Positions 1-9,529 of a stretch of DNA of 64,000 nt are shown one piece after another. Under the pieces are notes generated by a model. It searched no databases, was not told the DNA's origin, and worked only from the letters and a program-made list of their open reading frames with translations. This stretch comes from Cellulomonas timonensis (GTDB lineage: Bacteria > Actinomycetota > Actinomycetes > Actinomycetales > Cellulomonadaceae), in assembly GCF_900046455.1 (NCBI RefSeq), contig NZ_FCOT01000013.1, forward strand, positions 124,001 to 188,000, read 5' to 3'. The position numbers and the translations under genes were made by a program. The stretch's first letter is position 1. Each line of letters begins with the position of its first letter.

Positions 1-138
1 GTGCTCGAGCTCGCGCGGTCCGTGGGCGTGGAGATGCCCATCACCGCCGCCGTGGTGCAGGTGCTGCACGAGGGGCTGCCCGTCGAGGAGCTCGCCCCGC
101 TGCTGCTGTCCCGCCCGCACAAGGCCGAGCGGGTCTGA
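1..138 (+). CDS. gpsA: Glycerol-3-phosphate dehydrogenase [NAD(P)+], C-terminal fragment
   Basis: The window opens inside this gene. The first 45 codons are open and end in TGA at 136-138. The encoded tail (MPITAAVVQVLHEG, then LLSRP) matches the C-terminal helical domain of GpsA, which reduces dihydroxyacetone phosphate to sn-glycerol-3-phosphate for phospholipid synthesis. The position just before ddl fits the usual actinobacterial order gpsA-ddl-thiL. The start and catalytic parts lie outside the window, so the call rests on a short tail plus context. Confidence 0.72.
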   Translation: MLELARSVGVEMPITAAVVQVLHEGLPVEELAPLLLSRPHKAERV

Positions 139-174
139 CGACCGAGCGCCTCTAGCCGGCCAGCGGGACTGACC

Positions 175-1371
175 TCAGGCCCCGGCGACCTCGTCCGCGA
201 GCTCCCCGGCGGCCGGCTCTGCCGTGCGTGTCGCGCGCAGGGCCTGGTCGAGGTCGCGCCACACGTCCTCCACGTCCTCGATGCCGACGGACAGCCGCAG
301 CAGGTCCTCGGGCACCGTGAGCGACTCGGTGGCGAACCGGCGCCGGCGCTCCAGTGTCGACTCGACCCCGCCGAGGCTCGTCGCCGGCACCCACAGCCGC
401 ACCGCGCGAGTCACCGCGTCGGCCGCGTCGGCGCCGCCGCGCGGGCGCACCCCGATGATGGACCCGAACCCGTTCATCAGGCGGGCGGCCCGCTCGTGGC
501 CCGGATCGCCCGGCAGGCTCGGGTGGCGCACCTCCAGCACGTCCGGGTGCTCGGCGAGGCGGCGGGCGAGCTCGACGGCGGTGGCCTGCGAGCGCTCCAC
601 CCGCAGGGCCAGCGTGCGCAGGCCGCGCAGCGCGAGCCACACCTCGAATGGCCCGGCGATGGCGCCGTGCAGCGTGCGGTGGGCCAGCACGCGGGCGTGC
701 AGCGCCGCGTCGTCGGCCAGCACCGCCCCGAGCACCACGTCGGAGTGGCCCGCGAGGTACTTCGTCACCGAGTGGACCACCAGGTCCGCGCCCAGGGACA
801 GCGGGCGCTGGCCCAGCGGTGTGGCGAAGGTGTTGTCGACGGCGACCAGCGCGCCGACGGCGTGGGCGCCCGCCACCAGCGCGGGCAGGTCCGCGACCTC
901 GAGCATCGGGTTCGTGGGCGACTCGACCCACAGCATCGACGTGGGGGCGGCCGACAACTCGGCGAGGACCGCTGCGGTGTCGTCGATGTCCACGAGGACC
1001 ACCTCGACGGACGAGCGCTCGGTGAGCTCCTGGGCGTAGCCGAGGGTCACCTGGTACGAGTGGCGCGGCATGACCACGCGCCCACCGACCGGGACCAGGG
1101 AGAACGCCGCGGCGATGGCCGCCATGCCCGAGCCGAAGACCAGGCCCGGGCGGGTCGAGCCCTCAAGCGCCGCCAGGGCTTGCTCGAACGGCTGCCAGGT
1201 CTCGGTGCCGCCCCGCGCGTACAGCAGCTCGCCGGGTCCGGGAACGCCCGTCGAGACGTAGGTCGAGGACAACACGAGCGGGGGGTTCAGCGGGGAGCCC
1301 TGTGCCCGGGCGGGGCGGCCGGCCGTCACCGCGACGGTCGCCGGGGACAGGTCGGCAGGCTCATGGGGCAT
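175..1371 (-). CDS. Cys/Met-metabolism PLP enzyme (cystathionine gamma-synthase/lyase type)
   Basis: A 398-residue protein of the Cys/Met metabolism PLP-dependent family, cytosolic. These enzymes make or cleave cystathionine or related thioethers. Visible landmarks are the N-terminal PLVLSSTYV, the YARGGTET cofactor region near residue 50, FGSGMAAI near 80, VESPTNPML near 150, VDNTFATP near 175, and the PLP lysine in HSVTKYLAGHSD near 203. Length is normal for the family. It stands alone on the minus strand between gpsA and ddl and is divergent from ddl with about 110 bp between the starts. Gamma-synthase and gamma-lyase cannot be told apart from sequence alone, so no symbol is given. Confidence 0.88.
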   Translation of the reverse strand: MPHEPADLSPATVAVTAGRPARAQGSPLNPPLVLSSTYVSTGVPGPGELLYARGGTETWQPFEQALAALEGSTRPGLVFGSGMAAIAAAFSLVPVGGRVVMPRHSYQVTLGYAQELTERSSVEVVLVDIDDTAAVLAELSAAPTSMLWVESPTNPMLEVADLPALVAGAHAVGALVAVDNTFATPLGQRPLSLGADLVVHSVTKYLAGHSDVVLGAVLADDAALHARVLAHRTLHGAIAGPFEVWLALRGLRTLALRVERSQATAVELARRLAEHPDVLEVRHPSLPGDPGHERAARLMNGFGSIIGVRPRGGADAADAVTRAVRLWVPATSLGGVESTLERRRRFATESLTVPEDLLRLSVGIEDVEDVWRDLDQALRATRTAEPAAGELADEVAGA

Positions 1372-1482
1372 ACGCGCAGATTACTCGCGCCGCTGTGCCG
1401 GGGGGATCGGGCTGCAGCCAGCGGACGCCGAGATGTCCGGTCTTGCCGGTCCGTGGCGCGACCCGCGGTAAGGTCGCACGCG

Positions 1483-2640
1483 ATGGAGACGAGCACGCAA
1501 TCCCACGACATCCCCACGACCCCGGCCCCTGTGGCGCGACCACGCGTCCTGCTGCTCTTCGGCGGCCGATCGGGGGAGCACGCGATCAGCTGCGCGACGG
1601 CCGGCGGCGTGCTGCGCGCGATCGACGCCGACCGCTACGACGTGCTCGCCGTCGGCATCACGCCGACGGGCCGCTGGGTGAGCGTCGACCCGGACCCGGA
1701 CCACTGGGCGATCACCGACGGCCGGCTGCCCGAGGTCGCCGACGCGCCCGAGCGCATCCTGCTGCCGCAGTCTGCTGACGAGCGCTCCGTCCACGTGCTC
1801 GACGGCGGCGGCCTGCCGCGCGACCTCGGCCAGGTCGACGTCGTGTTCCCGCTGCTCCACGGGCCGTTCGGCGAGGACGGGACGCTGCAGGGCATGCTCG
1901 AGCTGGCCGACCTGCGCTACGTCGGCGCCGGGGTGCTGGCGTCGGCCGTCGGCATGGACAAGCAGTACATGAAGCTCGTCCTGGCCGGGCAGGGGCTGCC
2001 CGTCGGCCCCTACACCGTGCTGCGGCCCGGCGAGCTGGAGCGCGACCCCGACGGCGTCCTCGCGCGGGTCGCCCCGCTCGGGCTGCCGCTGTTCGTCAAG
2101 CCCGCGCGGGCGGGCTCCAGCCTGGGCATCACCCGCGTGACCGACTTGGCCGACCTGCCCGCCGCGGTCGCCGAGGCCCAGCGCCATGACCCCAAGGTGA
2201 TCATCGAGGCCGCCATCGTCGGCCGGGAGATCGAGTGCGCGGTGCTTGGCAGCCCCGGGGTCGAGCGGCCACGGGCGTCGCTGCCCGGCGAGATCGTGGT
2301 GACCGACGTCAAGCACGACTTCTACGACTTCGAGGCGAAGTACCTGGCCGAGGCCGATGTCGAGCTGCGCTGCCCGGCCGACCTGCCCGCCGAGACCGTC
2401 GAGCGGGTGCGCGACATCGCGGTGCGCACATTCGAGGCCGTCGACTGCGAAGGGCTGGCCCGGGTCGACGTGTTCGTGACCGAGGCCGGCGAGGTCATCG
2501 TCAACGAGATCAACACGATGCCCGGCTTCACGCCGTTCTCGATGTACCCGCGCATGTGGGAGGCGTCGGGGCTGCCCTACCCCGAGCTCGTCGACGAGCT
2601 GCTGCAGCTCGCGCTGAACCGGCCCACCGGGCTGCGCTGA
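1483..2640 (+). CDS. ddl: D-alanine--D-alanine ligase
   Basis: Joins two D-alanines with ATP for the peptidoglycan stem peptide; cytosolic ATP-grasp enzyme of 385 residues. The start chosen is the ATG at 1483, giving METSTQSHD; an in-frame open stretch continues upstream but is antisense to the preceding gene. Motifs: LLFGGRSGEHAIS near residue 20, PLLHGPFGEDGTLQG near 125, KPARAGSSLGI near 206, and the metal-binding end NEINTMPGFTPFSMYP near 345. The insertion between these is typical of the longer actinobacterial Ddl. The family identification is secure. Confidence 0.96.
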   Translation: METSTQSHDIPTTPAPVARPRVLLLFGGRSGEHAISCATAGGVLRAIDADRYDVLAVGITPTGRWVSVDPDPDHWAITDGRLPEVADAPERILLPQSADERSVHVLDGGGLPRDLGQVDVVFPLLHGPFGEDGTLQGMLELADLRYVGAGVLASAVGMDKQYMKLVLAGQGLPVGPYTVLRPGELERDPDGVLARVAPLGLPLFVKPARAGSSLGITRVTDLADLPAAVAEAQRHDPKVIIEAAIVGREIECAVLGSPGVERPRASLPGEIVVTDVKHDFYDFEAKYLAEADVELRCPADLPAETVERVRDIAVRTFEAVDCEGLARVDVFVTEAGEVIVNEINTMPGFTPFSMYPRMWEASGLPYPELVDELLQLALNRPTGLR

Positions 2641-2660
2641 GCCACGTCGCCGGCCGCCTG

Positions 2661-3206
2661 TCACAGGCAGGAGCGGGTGGCCTCCACCTGGGCGATCGCT
2701 GGCCCGAACTGGTCCACGAAGCTCGTCGAGTGGCTCGCGGTGACCTCGGCGGGCACCACGACCTCGACGGCGGGATCGCGTCCGTAGGTGGTGAACGTCC
2801 AGTCCGCGGCGCCGTCGGCGTCGGGCTCGCCGGCCACCGTGACCCAGTCCACCGACGGTCCGCCCGGAGTCTCCACGGTGACGCAGCGGTCGGTGGTGGG
2901 CCCAAGGGGCTCCACGCCGCAGCGCAGCACCACGGCGGACGTCGTGGACCCCCATGCGGCGCTCGCCTGGCTCGTGGTGTCCATTCGCTCGAGGTCCCCG
3001 AGGGCGTCGGGCAGGGCGAGCACGATGCTCGCGCAGTCGGGCTCCTGGGCGTGGGGCGCCGCCTGCACCGACACCGCCGACGTGCAGCCGGCGAGCAGCA
3101 GGAGCCCCGAGGTCGCGGCGAGCGCTGAGACCGCCGGTCGGATCGCCGTCGCGCGGCGGTGGCGTCGTCGTGCGGGGTGTCTTGTCCCCACGTGCACCGG
3201 GTTCAC
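2661..3206 (-). CDS. DUF3515-type lipoprotein
   Basis: A 181-residue predicted lipoprotein with a GTG start. An Arg-rich N-region is followed by a hydrophobic segment and the lipobox LLAGC near residue 41, so the mature protein should be tethered outside the membrane. It resembles the actinobacterial DUF3515 family, which regularly lies between ddl and thiL and has no known function. The body has paired cysteines (DCAS, RCGV, RCVT, RSCL) that could form disulfides. It is convergent with ddl. Confidence 0.82.
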   Translation of the reverse strand: MNPVHVGTRHPARRRHRRATAIRPAVSALAATSGLLLLAGCTSAVSVQAAPHAQEPDCASIVLALPDALGDLERMDTTSQASAAWGSTTSAVVLRCGVEPLGPTTDRCVTVETPGGPSVDWVTVAGEPDADGAADWTFTTYGRDPAVEVVVPAEVTASHSTSFVDQFGPAIAQVEATRSCL

Positions 3207-3305
3207 GCCGCCACGCTAACCCGGCCCGGCCGGTCCCGATGACCATGCGGCCCCAGGGCGTGCCCGGGGAACGTCACGTCGGCCTGGCCGGGATACCGTG
3301 ACGCA

Positions 3306-4289
3306 GTGACCGCACCCGACGACCCCACCGTCGCCGACCTGTCCGAGGACGCGATCCTCGCTCGGATCTTCCCCCACCTGCCGCAGGCCCCGGGCACCGT
3401 GGTGCCGCCGGGCGACGACGCCGCAGTGGTCCTCGCGCCGGATGGGCACGTGGTCGTGTCCACCGATGTGCTGGTCGAGGGCCGGCACTTCCGGCGCGAG
3501 TGGTCCAGCGGCGCCGACGTCGGCTGGCGCGCGGCGGCGCAGAACCTCGCCGACATCGCCGCGATGGGCGCACGGCCCACGGCCCTCGTCGTGGCGCTCG
3601 TCGCCCCCGCCGACCTGCCCGCGTCCTGGGTGGAAGGGCTCGCGCGCGGGCTCGCGGCCGCGTGTGAGCCGCATGGCGCCGGGGTGGTCGGCGGTGACCT
3701 GTCGGGCGGCCCGGCGGTGGTGGTGTCGGTGACAGTGCTGGGCGACCTCGAGGGCCGCGCCCCGGTGCGCCGCTCGGGCGCGCGGCCCGGCGACGTCGTC
3801 GCGCACGCGGGTGTGCGGGGCCGCTCGGCCGCCGGCCTGGCCCTGCTGGCCGCGGACCGGGCCCTGCTGGACCCCGGGCTGGTCGCCGCCTACCTGCGCC
3901 CCGACCCGCCCGTCGGCGCCGGTGTCGCCGCCGCCCGATCGGGGGCGAGCGCGATGCTGGACGTCTCGGACGGGCTGCTGCGCGACGCCGGCCGGATCGC
4001 CGGGCCGAGTGGCGTGCGGGTCGACCTGGACCCCGTGGAGCAGGCCTTCGCCGTCGACCTCGGGCGCCTGTCGGCCGTCGCCGACGCGCTGGGCGCCGAC
4101 GCGCGCGGCTGGGTCCTCACCGGAGGCGAGGACCACGGGCTGCTCGCCACGTTCCCGGCGGGGACGGCACTGCCGGCTCCGTTCCGGTCGATCGGGCGGG
4201 TGCTCCCGGCAGGGGAGGGCGCGTCGGTGACGGTGGGCGGCGCCGCGCCCGGGGTCGACGGCTCCGGGTGGGACCACTTCGCCCGATAG
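3306..4289 (+). CDS. thiL: Thiamine-phosphate kinase
   Basis: Phosphorylates thiamine monophosphate to thiamine diphosphate with ATP, the last step of thiamine cofactor synthesis. The 327-residue product is of normal length and starts at GTG 3306. It shows the AIR-synthase fold motifs: PPGDDAAVV near residue 35, STDVLVEGRHFRREW near 53, NLADIAAMGARP near 80, VGGDLSGG near 128, LDVSDGLLRDAGRI near 220 and LTGGEDHGLL near 275. It is divergent from the DUF3515 gene, 99 bp apart. Confidence 0.95.
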   Translation: MTAPDDPTVADLSEDAILARIFPHLPQAPGTVVPPGDDAAVVLAPDGHVVVSTDVLVEGRHFRREWSSGADVGWRAAAQNLADIAAMGARPTALVVALVAPADLPASWVEGLARGLAAACEPHGAGVVGGDLSGGPAVVVSVTVLGDLEGRAPVRRSGARPGDVVAHAGVRGRSAAGLALLAADRALLDPGLVAAYLRPDPPVGAGVAAARSGASAMLDVSDGLLRDAGRIAGPSGVRVDLDPVEQAFAVDLGRLSAVADALGADARGWVLTGGEDHGLLATFPAGTALPAPFRSIGRVLPAGEGASVTVGGAAPGVDGSGWDHFAR

Positions 4290-4308
4290 CCCGGGCCTGG
4301 AAGCGGCG

Positions 4309-4833
4309 TCAGCCGCGGCGGTAGCGGACCTGGAGCAGCTCTGCCCCGCCCACGTCCTCATAGCGCTCGGTGCCGTCGGCCTGGAACCCGTTGCGGCGGA
4401 AGAAGTGGCGTGCCCGCTCGTTCTCGGCGAGCACCCACAGCGCCAGGGGGAACGTGCCGCCGACCTCATGCACCACCGTCCGGGCCAGGTGGCGCGCGAC
4501 GCCGTGCCCCCAGGTCCCGGGGTCGAGGCACATCGAGTAGATCTCGCGCTCACGCGGACGGGCGTCCTCGTCGCGGCTGGGGCCGACCGTCACGAAGCCG
4601 AGCAGCGTGCCCTGCGACTCCGCGATCCACGTCCGGACATGGTCGTGCGGGCCGGTCTCCAGGTGGCGCACCCACTCCTCGGCGCGGGTCTCCGGGTCGA
4701 GTGAGGCGAGGTGCGCGGCGGGCACGATGCTCTCGTACGCCTCTTGCCACGACCGCACGTGGACGCGGGCGATCGCGGGCGCGTCGTCCACCTGGGCGAT
4801 GCGGATGGTCACCTCGTCGAGATCGTCCGGCAT
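4309..4833 (-). CDS. GNAT family N-acetyltransferase
   Basis: A 174-residue GNAT acetyltransferase using acetyl-CoA; the substrate is unknown. The start at 4833 (MPDDLDEVTIRIAQ) is preferred over one further upstream because GGTGAGGG lies just before it. Family marks: RVHVRSWQEAY near residue 25, the beta-strand pair YSMCLDPGTWGHGVARHL (acetyl-CoA loop, degenerate Q/RxxGxG/A), and FFRRNGFQADGTERYED near the end. Convergent with thiL, 19 bp apart. It probably uses the same direction of transcription as rpmB but the strong hairpin at 4879-4916 separates them. Confidence 0.85.
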   Translation of the reverse strand: MPDDLDEVTIRIAQVDDAPAIARVHVRSWQEAYESIVPAAHLASLDPETRAEEWVRHLETGPHDHVRTWIAESQGTLLGFVTVGPSRDEDARPREREIYSMCLDPGTWGHGVARHLARTVVHEVGGTFPLALWVLAENERARHFFRRNGFQADGTERYEDVGGAELLQVRYRRG

Positions 4834-4878
4834 GCCCTCACCCTGCCACATCGCCCCTCGGCGCATCAGGCTGAGCAG

Positions 4879-4916
4879 CACGAAGGCCCGTGAGGATCTC
4901 CTCACGGGCCTTCGTG
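4879..4916 (-). terminator. Strong intrinsic terminator hairpin after rpmB
   Basis: A perfect 16-bp inverted repeat (4879-4894 with 4901-4916, six-base loop) lies 16 bp beyond the rpmB stop and upstream of the GNAT start. There is no long U tract, as is usual in high-GC actinobacteria. It most likely ends rpmB transcription. Confidence 0.85.
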
Positions 4917-4932
4917 GCAATACGGGAAATGC

Positions 4933-5124
4933 TCAGATAGCGCGCTGGACCTTGCCGGCCTTGAGGCACGAGGTGCAGACGTAGAGCCGCTTCGGGGTCC
5001 CCGCGACGACGGCGCGCACACGCTGGATGTTCGGGTTCCAGCGACGCTTCGTCCGCACGTGAGAGTGCGAGATGCTGTGCCCGAAGCTCGGGCCCTTGGC
5101 GCAGACTTCGCAGTTGGCAGCCAC
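4933..5124 (-). CDS. rpmB: 50S ribosomal protein bL28
   Basis: A 63-residue ribosomal protein of the large subunit. GTG 5124 is the start: AGGAGA sits seven to eight bases upstream and the product then begins with the conserved MAANCEVCAKGP. Further marks are SHSHVRTKRRWNPNIQ and the C-terminal LYVCTSCLKAGKV. Four cysteines in two pairs (CEVC, CTSC) make this the zinc-ribbon (C+) form. Divergent from the DAK-kinase gene. Confidence 0.97.
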   Translation of the reverse strand: MAANCEVCAKGPSFGHSISHSHVRTKRRWNPNIQRVRAVVAGTPKRLYVCTSCLKAGKVQRAI

Positions 5125-5329
5125 GGTGTTCTCCTGATTCGGTCTTGACACGCCGCAGCGCGGCGAAGTTCTGGTCCGGGGGCGGGCGCACAACCCGGAA
5201 TGGGGCGCGACCCGTGCCCGGACGCAGCCGGGCAACCGCTACAGACTAGCCCACCTCGCCGATGGACCCAAACGTGGGCGCCATGCGGCATCGTGGGGCC
5301 CGCACAAGCCGGAGGGAGGACGGGATCGC

Positions 5330-7107
5330 GTGACACTGCTCGACGGGTCTGCTGTGCGCGCGTGGGCGCATGCGGCGCAGGAGGCGCTGGCCGCCGCGCG
5401 CGACCGCATCGACGCGGTCAACGTGTTCCCGGTGGCCGACTCAGACACCGGCACCAACCTGCACCTCACGGTCGCGGGCGGGGCAGCCGAGGTCGCCGCG
5501 CTGAGACCTCCACATGGGTCGCCCGAGGGCGCCGGCGACGTGGCGCGCGCGTTCGCCCGCGGCGCCCTGCTCGCGGCCCGCGGCAACTCCGGGGTGATCA
5601 TCAGCCAGTACCTCGCCGGGCTGGCCGACGCGCTGCCCGGCCAGGCCGACGGCGCGCAGGTCGCCCAGGCGCTCGCCGCCGCCGCGACAGCCGCCGCCCG
5701 CGCGGTCGCCGATCCGCAAGAGGGCACAGTGCTCACGCTCGCCCGCGTCATGGCCGAGGCCGCGACGACGGCCGCCGAGGGCCAGGGGCAGGGCCACGAC
5801 GTCGAGGGCGTCCTGCGGGCCGCGACCGAGCGGGGGCGCGCGAGCCTCGGCACGATCAGCGCGGCGCATCCGCAGCTGCGCGCCGCCCATGTGCTGGACG
5901 CCGGCGCCTGCGGGCTCCTCGTGCTCGTCGAGTCGCTCACCCGGGTGCTGGCGGGCCGGGGCCACGAGCCTCCCGACCTCGACTGGCTCCCGGCGTCGGG
6001 GCCGCAGCCCTTCGCGCAGCCGCTCGCCGGGGGCGCCTATGAGGTCATGCTGCTGGTCCGCGCGGACCCCGCGAGCGACATCGGCGACCAGTTGCGCGCG
6101 CGGATGCAGGCGGTGGGGGACTCAGTCGCGGTGGTGGGGGTCGAGGGGGTCTGGAACGTGCATGTGCACACCGACAGCCCGGCGACCGCGGTCTCCCAGG
6201 CGGCACTCCTCCCGCCCGACCACGTGGTGGTTCTCCCGCTCCGCCCCCACCCCCCCGAAACGTCTGCCCCCCCTGCTGACCGCTGCACCCGCCGCTGCGC
6301 CCTCCGCGGCGCGTGGTGGGGGTCGAGGGGGTCTGGAACGTGCATGTGCACACCGACAGCCCGGCGCTCGCGATCTCCGAGGCGGCACTCGGCACGCGCG
6401 ACCAGGTGGTGGTCCGCCTGCTCACCCCCGACCACCCGGAACGGCATGCCGCGCATGACGACGCGGCTGTCGACCGTGCGGCCGTCGCGGGCGATGTCCC
6501 ACTCGGCGAAGGCCCTGCCAGTGAGCCGCTCGGGGTCGTCGCCTGCACCGGCTCCGCCGAGCTGGCCGCGGCGCACGCCTCGGCCGGGGCCGTCGTCGTG
6601 GTGCGGTGCGACGGCGAGGAGATCGGCGTCCGGCACCTGGAGCGCGCGCTCACCGACGCCGGGTCGCGGCATGTCGTGGTGCTGCCCGGCGACGCGGCCA
6701 CCGCCGACGTCGCGCGGTCCGCGGCCCTCACGCTCGCGTCGGCAGGGGTGCGGGTCGACGTGCTCGACGCCTTCGACGAGCTGCGGGTGCTGGTCGGGCT
6801 GCTCGCGCTGCACGAGGGCCCGGAGGACGCAGCGGGGCGGATCGCGGCAGGCGCCGCCGCGCTGGGCCGGCTGCGGACGTCAGCCGTCGGGCAGCCGGAC
6901 GCGGCCGCGCTGGACGCCGCGCTCGACGAGCTCGTGGCGGGTTGCGGCGGCCCGCCGGAGTCACTCACGGTGCTGCTGCGCGAGGCCGTCGACGACGGGC
7001 TGCGCGCCGAGATCGAGGCCGCCGCGGCACGGCGCCGCCTCGAGCTGACAGTGGCCGTCGCCGGCTCCGGGGACGGCCTGCCCGGCGCCTGGCTGGGAGT
7101 CGACTGA
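5330..7107 (+). CDS. DAK2-domain (FakA/YloV-like) kinase, frame broken by a 182-bp duplication
   Basis: Relative of the fatty acid kinase subunit FakA/YloV and dihydroxyacetone-kinase DhaL domains. From GTG 5330 the frame reads AVNVFPVADSDTGTNLHL near residue 30, the metal/ATP loop of DhaL domains with DSDTGT in place of the usual DGDTGT, then ARGNSGVIISQYLAGLA near 85. Bases 6131-6184 recur exactly at 6313-6366 and the reading frame is lost in between; the C-terminal domain continues in another frame to TGA 7107. Removing 182 bp restores one frame of 531 codons, the normal length. I infer an assembly fault. The lipid-kinase role is family-based; no FakB partner is seen here. Confidence 0.85.
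6131..6312 (+). repeat. Decaying 182-bp duplicate (likely assembly artefact)
   Basis: The first 54 bases are identical to 6313-6366; similarity then falls away steadily and the last part is C-rich low-complexity sequence. Decay in one direction is what a poor-quality read end looks like, and 182 is not a multiple of three, so it breaks the DAK-domain gene. See the finding for the test. Confidence 0.8.
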
Positions 7108-7138
7108 TGGCGGGGAGCCGTCACGGGGAGGCGAGCAG

Positions 7139-9439
7139 ATGAGCGTGCCCGACGACGCCGTCGTGCGGCCAGGCGCCCGGATGGACGAGCCGCTGGCCCG
7201 GGTGCTGGGGGAGCGCAGCGCCGCCCCGCTGGCCAAGCTGGGCCTGCGCACCACCGGGGACCTGCTGCGGCACTACCCGCGCCGGTACTCCGAGCCGGGC
7301 ACGCTCACCGACCTCGCGAGCCTGGCGATTGGCGAGCACGTGACGGTCATGGCGCAGGTGCAGCAGGCCACCGTCCGCGAGATGCGCTCCCGCGGCGGCG
7401 CCATGCTGCAGGCCGTCGTCACGGACGGCTCGCGCAACCTCCACCTGACGTTCTTCGCGAAGCGCCGCGGCGCGCTGCGCGTGCACGAGCAGCGCCTGCT
7501 GCCCGGCCGCACCGGGATGTTCACCGGAGTCGTCTCGGACTACCGGGGGCAGCGCCAGCTCACCCACCCCGACTACCAGCTCGTCGGCGTGGACGCCGAC
7601 GACGAGGCAGCCGCCCTGGTCGAGGCGAGCCGGCCCATCCCGATCTACCCCGCGTCCGCATCGGCCCCGACGTGGCGCGTCCAGCGTTGCGTGCGGACCG
7701 TCCTGGACCCGCTGACCGACGCCGACCTGCCCGACCCGTTGCCCGAGCAGGTGCGCGCGCGGCGCGGGCTGGCAGGGCTGCGCGAGGCGCTCGGGCTCGT
7801 GCACGAGCCGTACGACGACGACCAGTGGCGCCGTGGGCTGGACCGGCTGCGCTTCGAGGAGGCGTTCGTGCTGCAGGCCGAGCTGGCCCGGCGCCGGGCG
7901 CGCACGGCCCAGCAGGAGGCGGTGGCGCGGCCCCGGGTCTCCGGCCGCCTGCTGGACCTGTTCGACGAGCGACTGCCGTTCACGCTGACCGCCGGGCAGC
8001 GCGAAGTCGGCTCGGTGCTGGCCGAGGAGCTCGCGGGAGCCCACCCCATGCAGCGCCTGCTGCAGGGCGAGGTCGGCTCCGGCAAGACGGTCGTGGCGCT
8101 GCGCGCGATGCTGCAGGTTGTCGACGCGGGCGGCCAGGCGGCGCTGCTGGCGCCCACCGAGGTGCTCGCCGCGCAGCATGTGCGCACCCTGCGGGCGCTG
8201 CTCGGGGACCTCGCCGAGGGCGGGTTCCTGGGCGGCACGGACGTGAGCACCCGGGTCGCCCTCCTCACCGGGTCGCAGGGAGCCGCGGCGCGCCGGGAGA
8301 ACCTGCTCGACGCGGCCAGCGGGCGCGCCGGCATCGTGGTGGGCACCCATGCGCTGCTCACCGACACCGTGCAGTTCGCCGACCTCGGCCTGGTGGTGGT
8401 CGACGAGCAGCACCGCTTCGGCGTGGAGCAGCGCGACCTGCTGCGCGCGAAGGCCGCCCAGACCCCGCACCTGCTGGTGATGACCGCCACGCCCATCCCG
8501 CGCACCGTGGCGATGACGGTGTTCGGCGACCTCGAGACCTCCACCCTGCGCGAAATCCCGGCCGGGCGCAGCGGGGTCACCACGCATGTGGTGCCCGCCG
8601 ACAACGCCGCCTGGGTGGAGCGCGCCTGGCAGCGCGTGCGCGAGGAGGTGGACCGCGGTGGGCGGGCATACGTGGTGTGCCCGCGGATCGACCCCGACGA
8701 CGTGCGGGGCGCCCGGCGCGGTGGCGACGACGACGGCGCGGACCTGCTCGCCGAGGACCTCGACGCCGGTGTCGGCATCGGCGACCCGGCGGATGGCCCG
8801 GGGGCAGGGGGCCTGCCAGCCCGCCAGCTGCGCTCGGTCGTGGAGGTGGCCGCCGAGCTGCGGGCCCGCCCCGCGCTCGCGGGAGTGCCGGTGGGCGAGC
8901 TGCACGGGCGCATGGGCCCGGACGAGAAGGAGCGGGCGCTCGCGGACTTCACCGCCGGGCGGGTCCCCGTGCTCGTGTCCACGACGGTGATCGAAGTCGG
9001 CGTCGACGTGCCCGAGGCCACCGTGATGGTGGTGCTCGACGCGGACCGGTTCGGCATCTCCCAGCTCCACCAGCTCCGTGGGCGGATCGGCCGCGGCTCG
9101 GCTCCGGGTCTGTGCCTGCTGGTCGCGAGCGCGCCCGACGGCACCCCGGCCGCCACCCGGCTCGCGACCCTTGCCGCGACCTCCGACGGCTTCGAGCTGG
9201 CGGCCGTCGACCTCGGGCTGCGCCGCGAGGGGGATGTGCTGGGCGCGGCGCAGTCCGGCGCGGCGAGCTCGTTGCGCCTGCTGCGGGTGACCCGCGACGC
9301 GCAGGTGATCGCCGACGCGCGCGCCGACGCCCGCGAGCTCGTCGACGCCGACCCCGAGCTGACCGGATGGCCGGCGCTGCGCGCGGCGATCGACCAGCAG
9401 CTCGCCGGGGAGCGCGAGGAGTTCCTCGACCGCGCCTGA
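7139..9439 (+). CDS. recG: ATP-dependent DNA helicase RecG
   Basis: Branch-migration helicase that remodels stalled forks and Holliday junctions. The 766-residue product starts at ATG 7139 behind GGGGAG. The N-terminal wedge (OB) domain occupies about residues 60-170. Helicase motifs follow: Walker A GEVGSGKTVVAL near 310, the DEQH box VVVDEQHRFGVEQR near 420, MTATPIPRTVAMTVFGD near 445, and in the second RecA lobe STTVIEVGVDVPEATVMV near 620 and QLRGRIGRG near 645. A roughly 45-residue insertion with acidic DDDGADLLAEDLD (near 535) is longer than in E. coli RecG. Confidence 0.96.
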   Translation: MSVPDDAVVRPGARMDEPLARVLGERSAAPLAKLGLRTTGDLLRHYPRRYSEPGTLTDLASLAIGEHVTVMAQVQQATVREMRSRGGAMLQAVVTDGSRNLHLTFFAKRRGALRVHEQRLLPGRTGMFTGVVSDYRGQRQLTHPDYQLVGVDADDEAAALVEASRPIPIYPASASAPTWRVQRCVRTVLDPLTDADLPDPLPEQVRARRGLAGLREALGLVHEPYDDDQWRRGLDRLRFEEAFVLQAELARRRARTAQQEAVARPRVSGRLLDLFDERLPFTLTAGQREVGSVLAEELAGAHPMQRLLQGEVGSGKTVVALRAMLQVVDAGGQAALLAPTEVLAAQHVRTLRALLGDLAEGGFLGGTDVSTRVALLTGSQGAAARRENLLDAASGRAGIVVGTHALLTDTVQFADLGLVVVDEQHRFGVEQRDLLRAKAAQTPHLLVMTATPIPRTVAMTVFGDLETSTLREIPAGRSGVTTHVVPADNAAWVERAWQRVREEVDRGGRAYVVCPRIDPDDVRGARRGGDDDGADLLAEDLDAGVGIGDPADGPGAGGLPARQLRSVVEVAAELRARPALAGVPVGELHGRMGPDEKERALADFTAGRVPVLVSTTVIEVGVDVPEATVMVVLDADRFGISQLHQLRGRIGRGSAPGLCLLVASAPDGTPAATRLATLAATSDGFELAAVDLGLRREGDVLGAAQSGAASSLRLLRVTRDAQVIADARADARELVDADPELTGWPALRAAIDQQLAGEREEFLDRA

Positions 9440-9529
9440 CCGTGCGGCGCGGCTGGGCGATGACGGCGGTGGGGCTGGCGGCGCCCAGCTCCCGGCGCGT
9501 GATCGCCGTGGACGCGTACTCTGGCGCCC

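Noticed and set aside
496-1480. Open frame continuing upstream of ddl, and other very long frames antisense to recG, rne and obg.
   Set aside because: They are opposite to well-supported genes, have no recognisable domains and Arg/His/Pro-heavy composition typical of shadow frames.
6131-6366. Biological tandem duplication in the DAK-domain gene.
   Set aside because: One-directional decay of identity, loss of frame and exact restoration of the family length on removal favour an assembly error.
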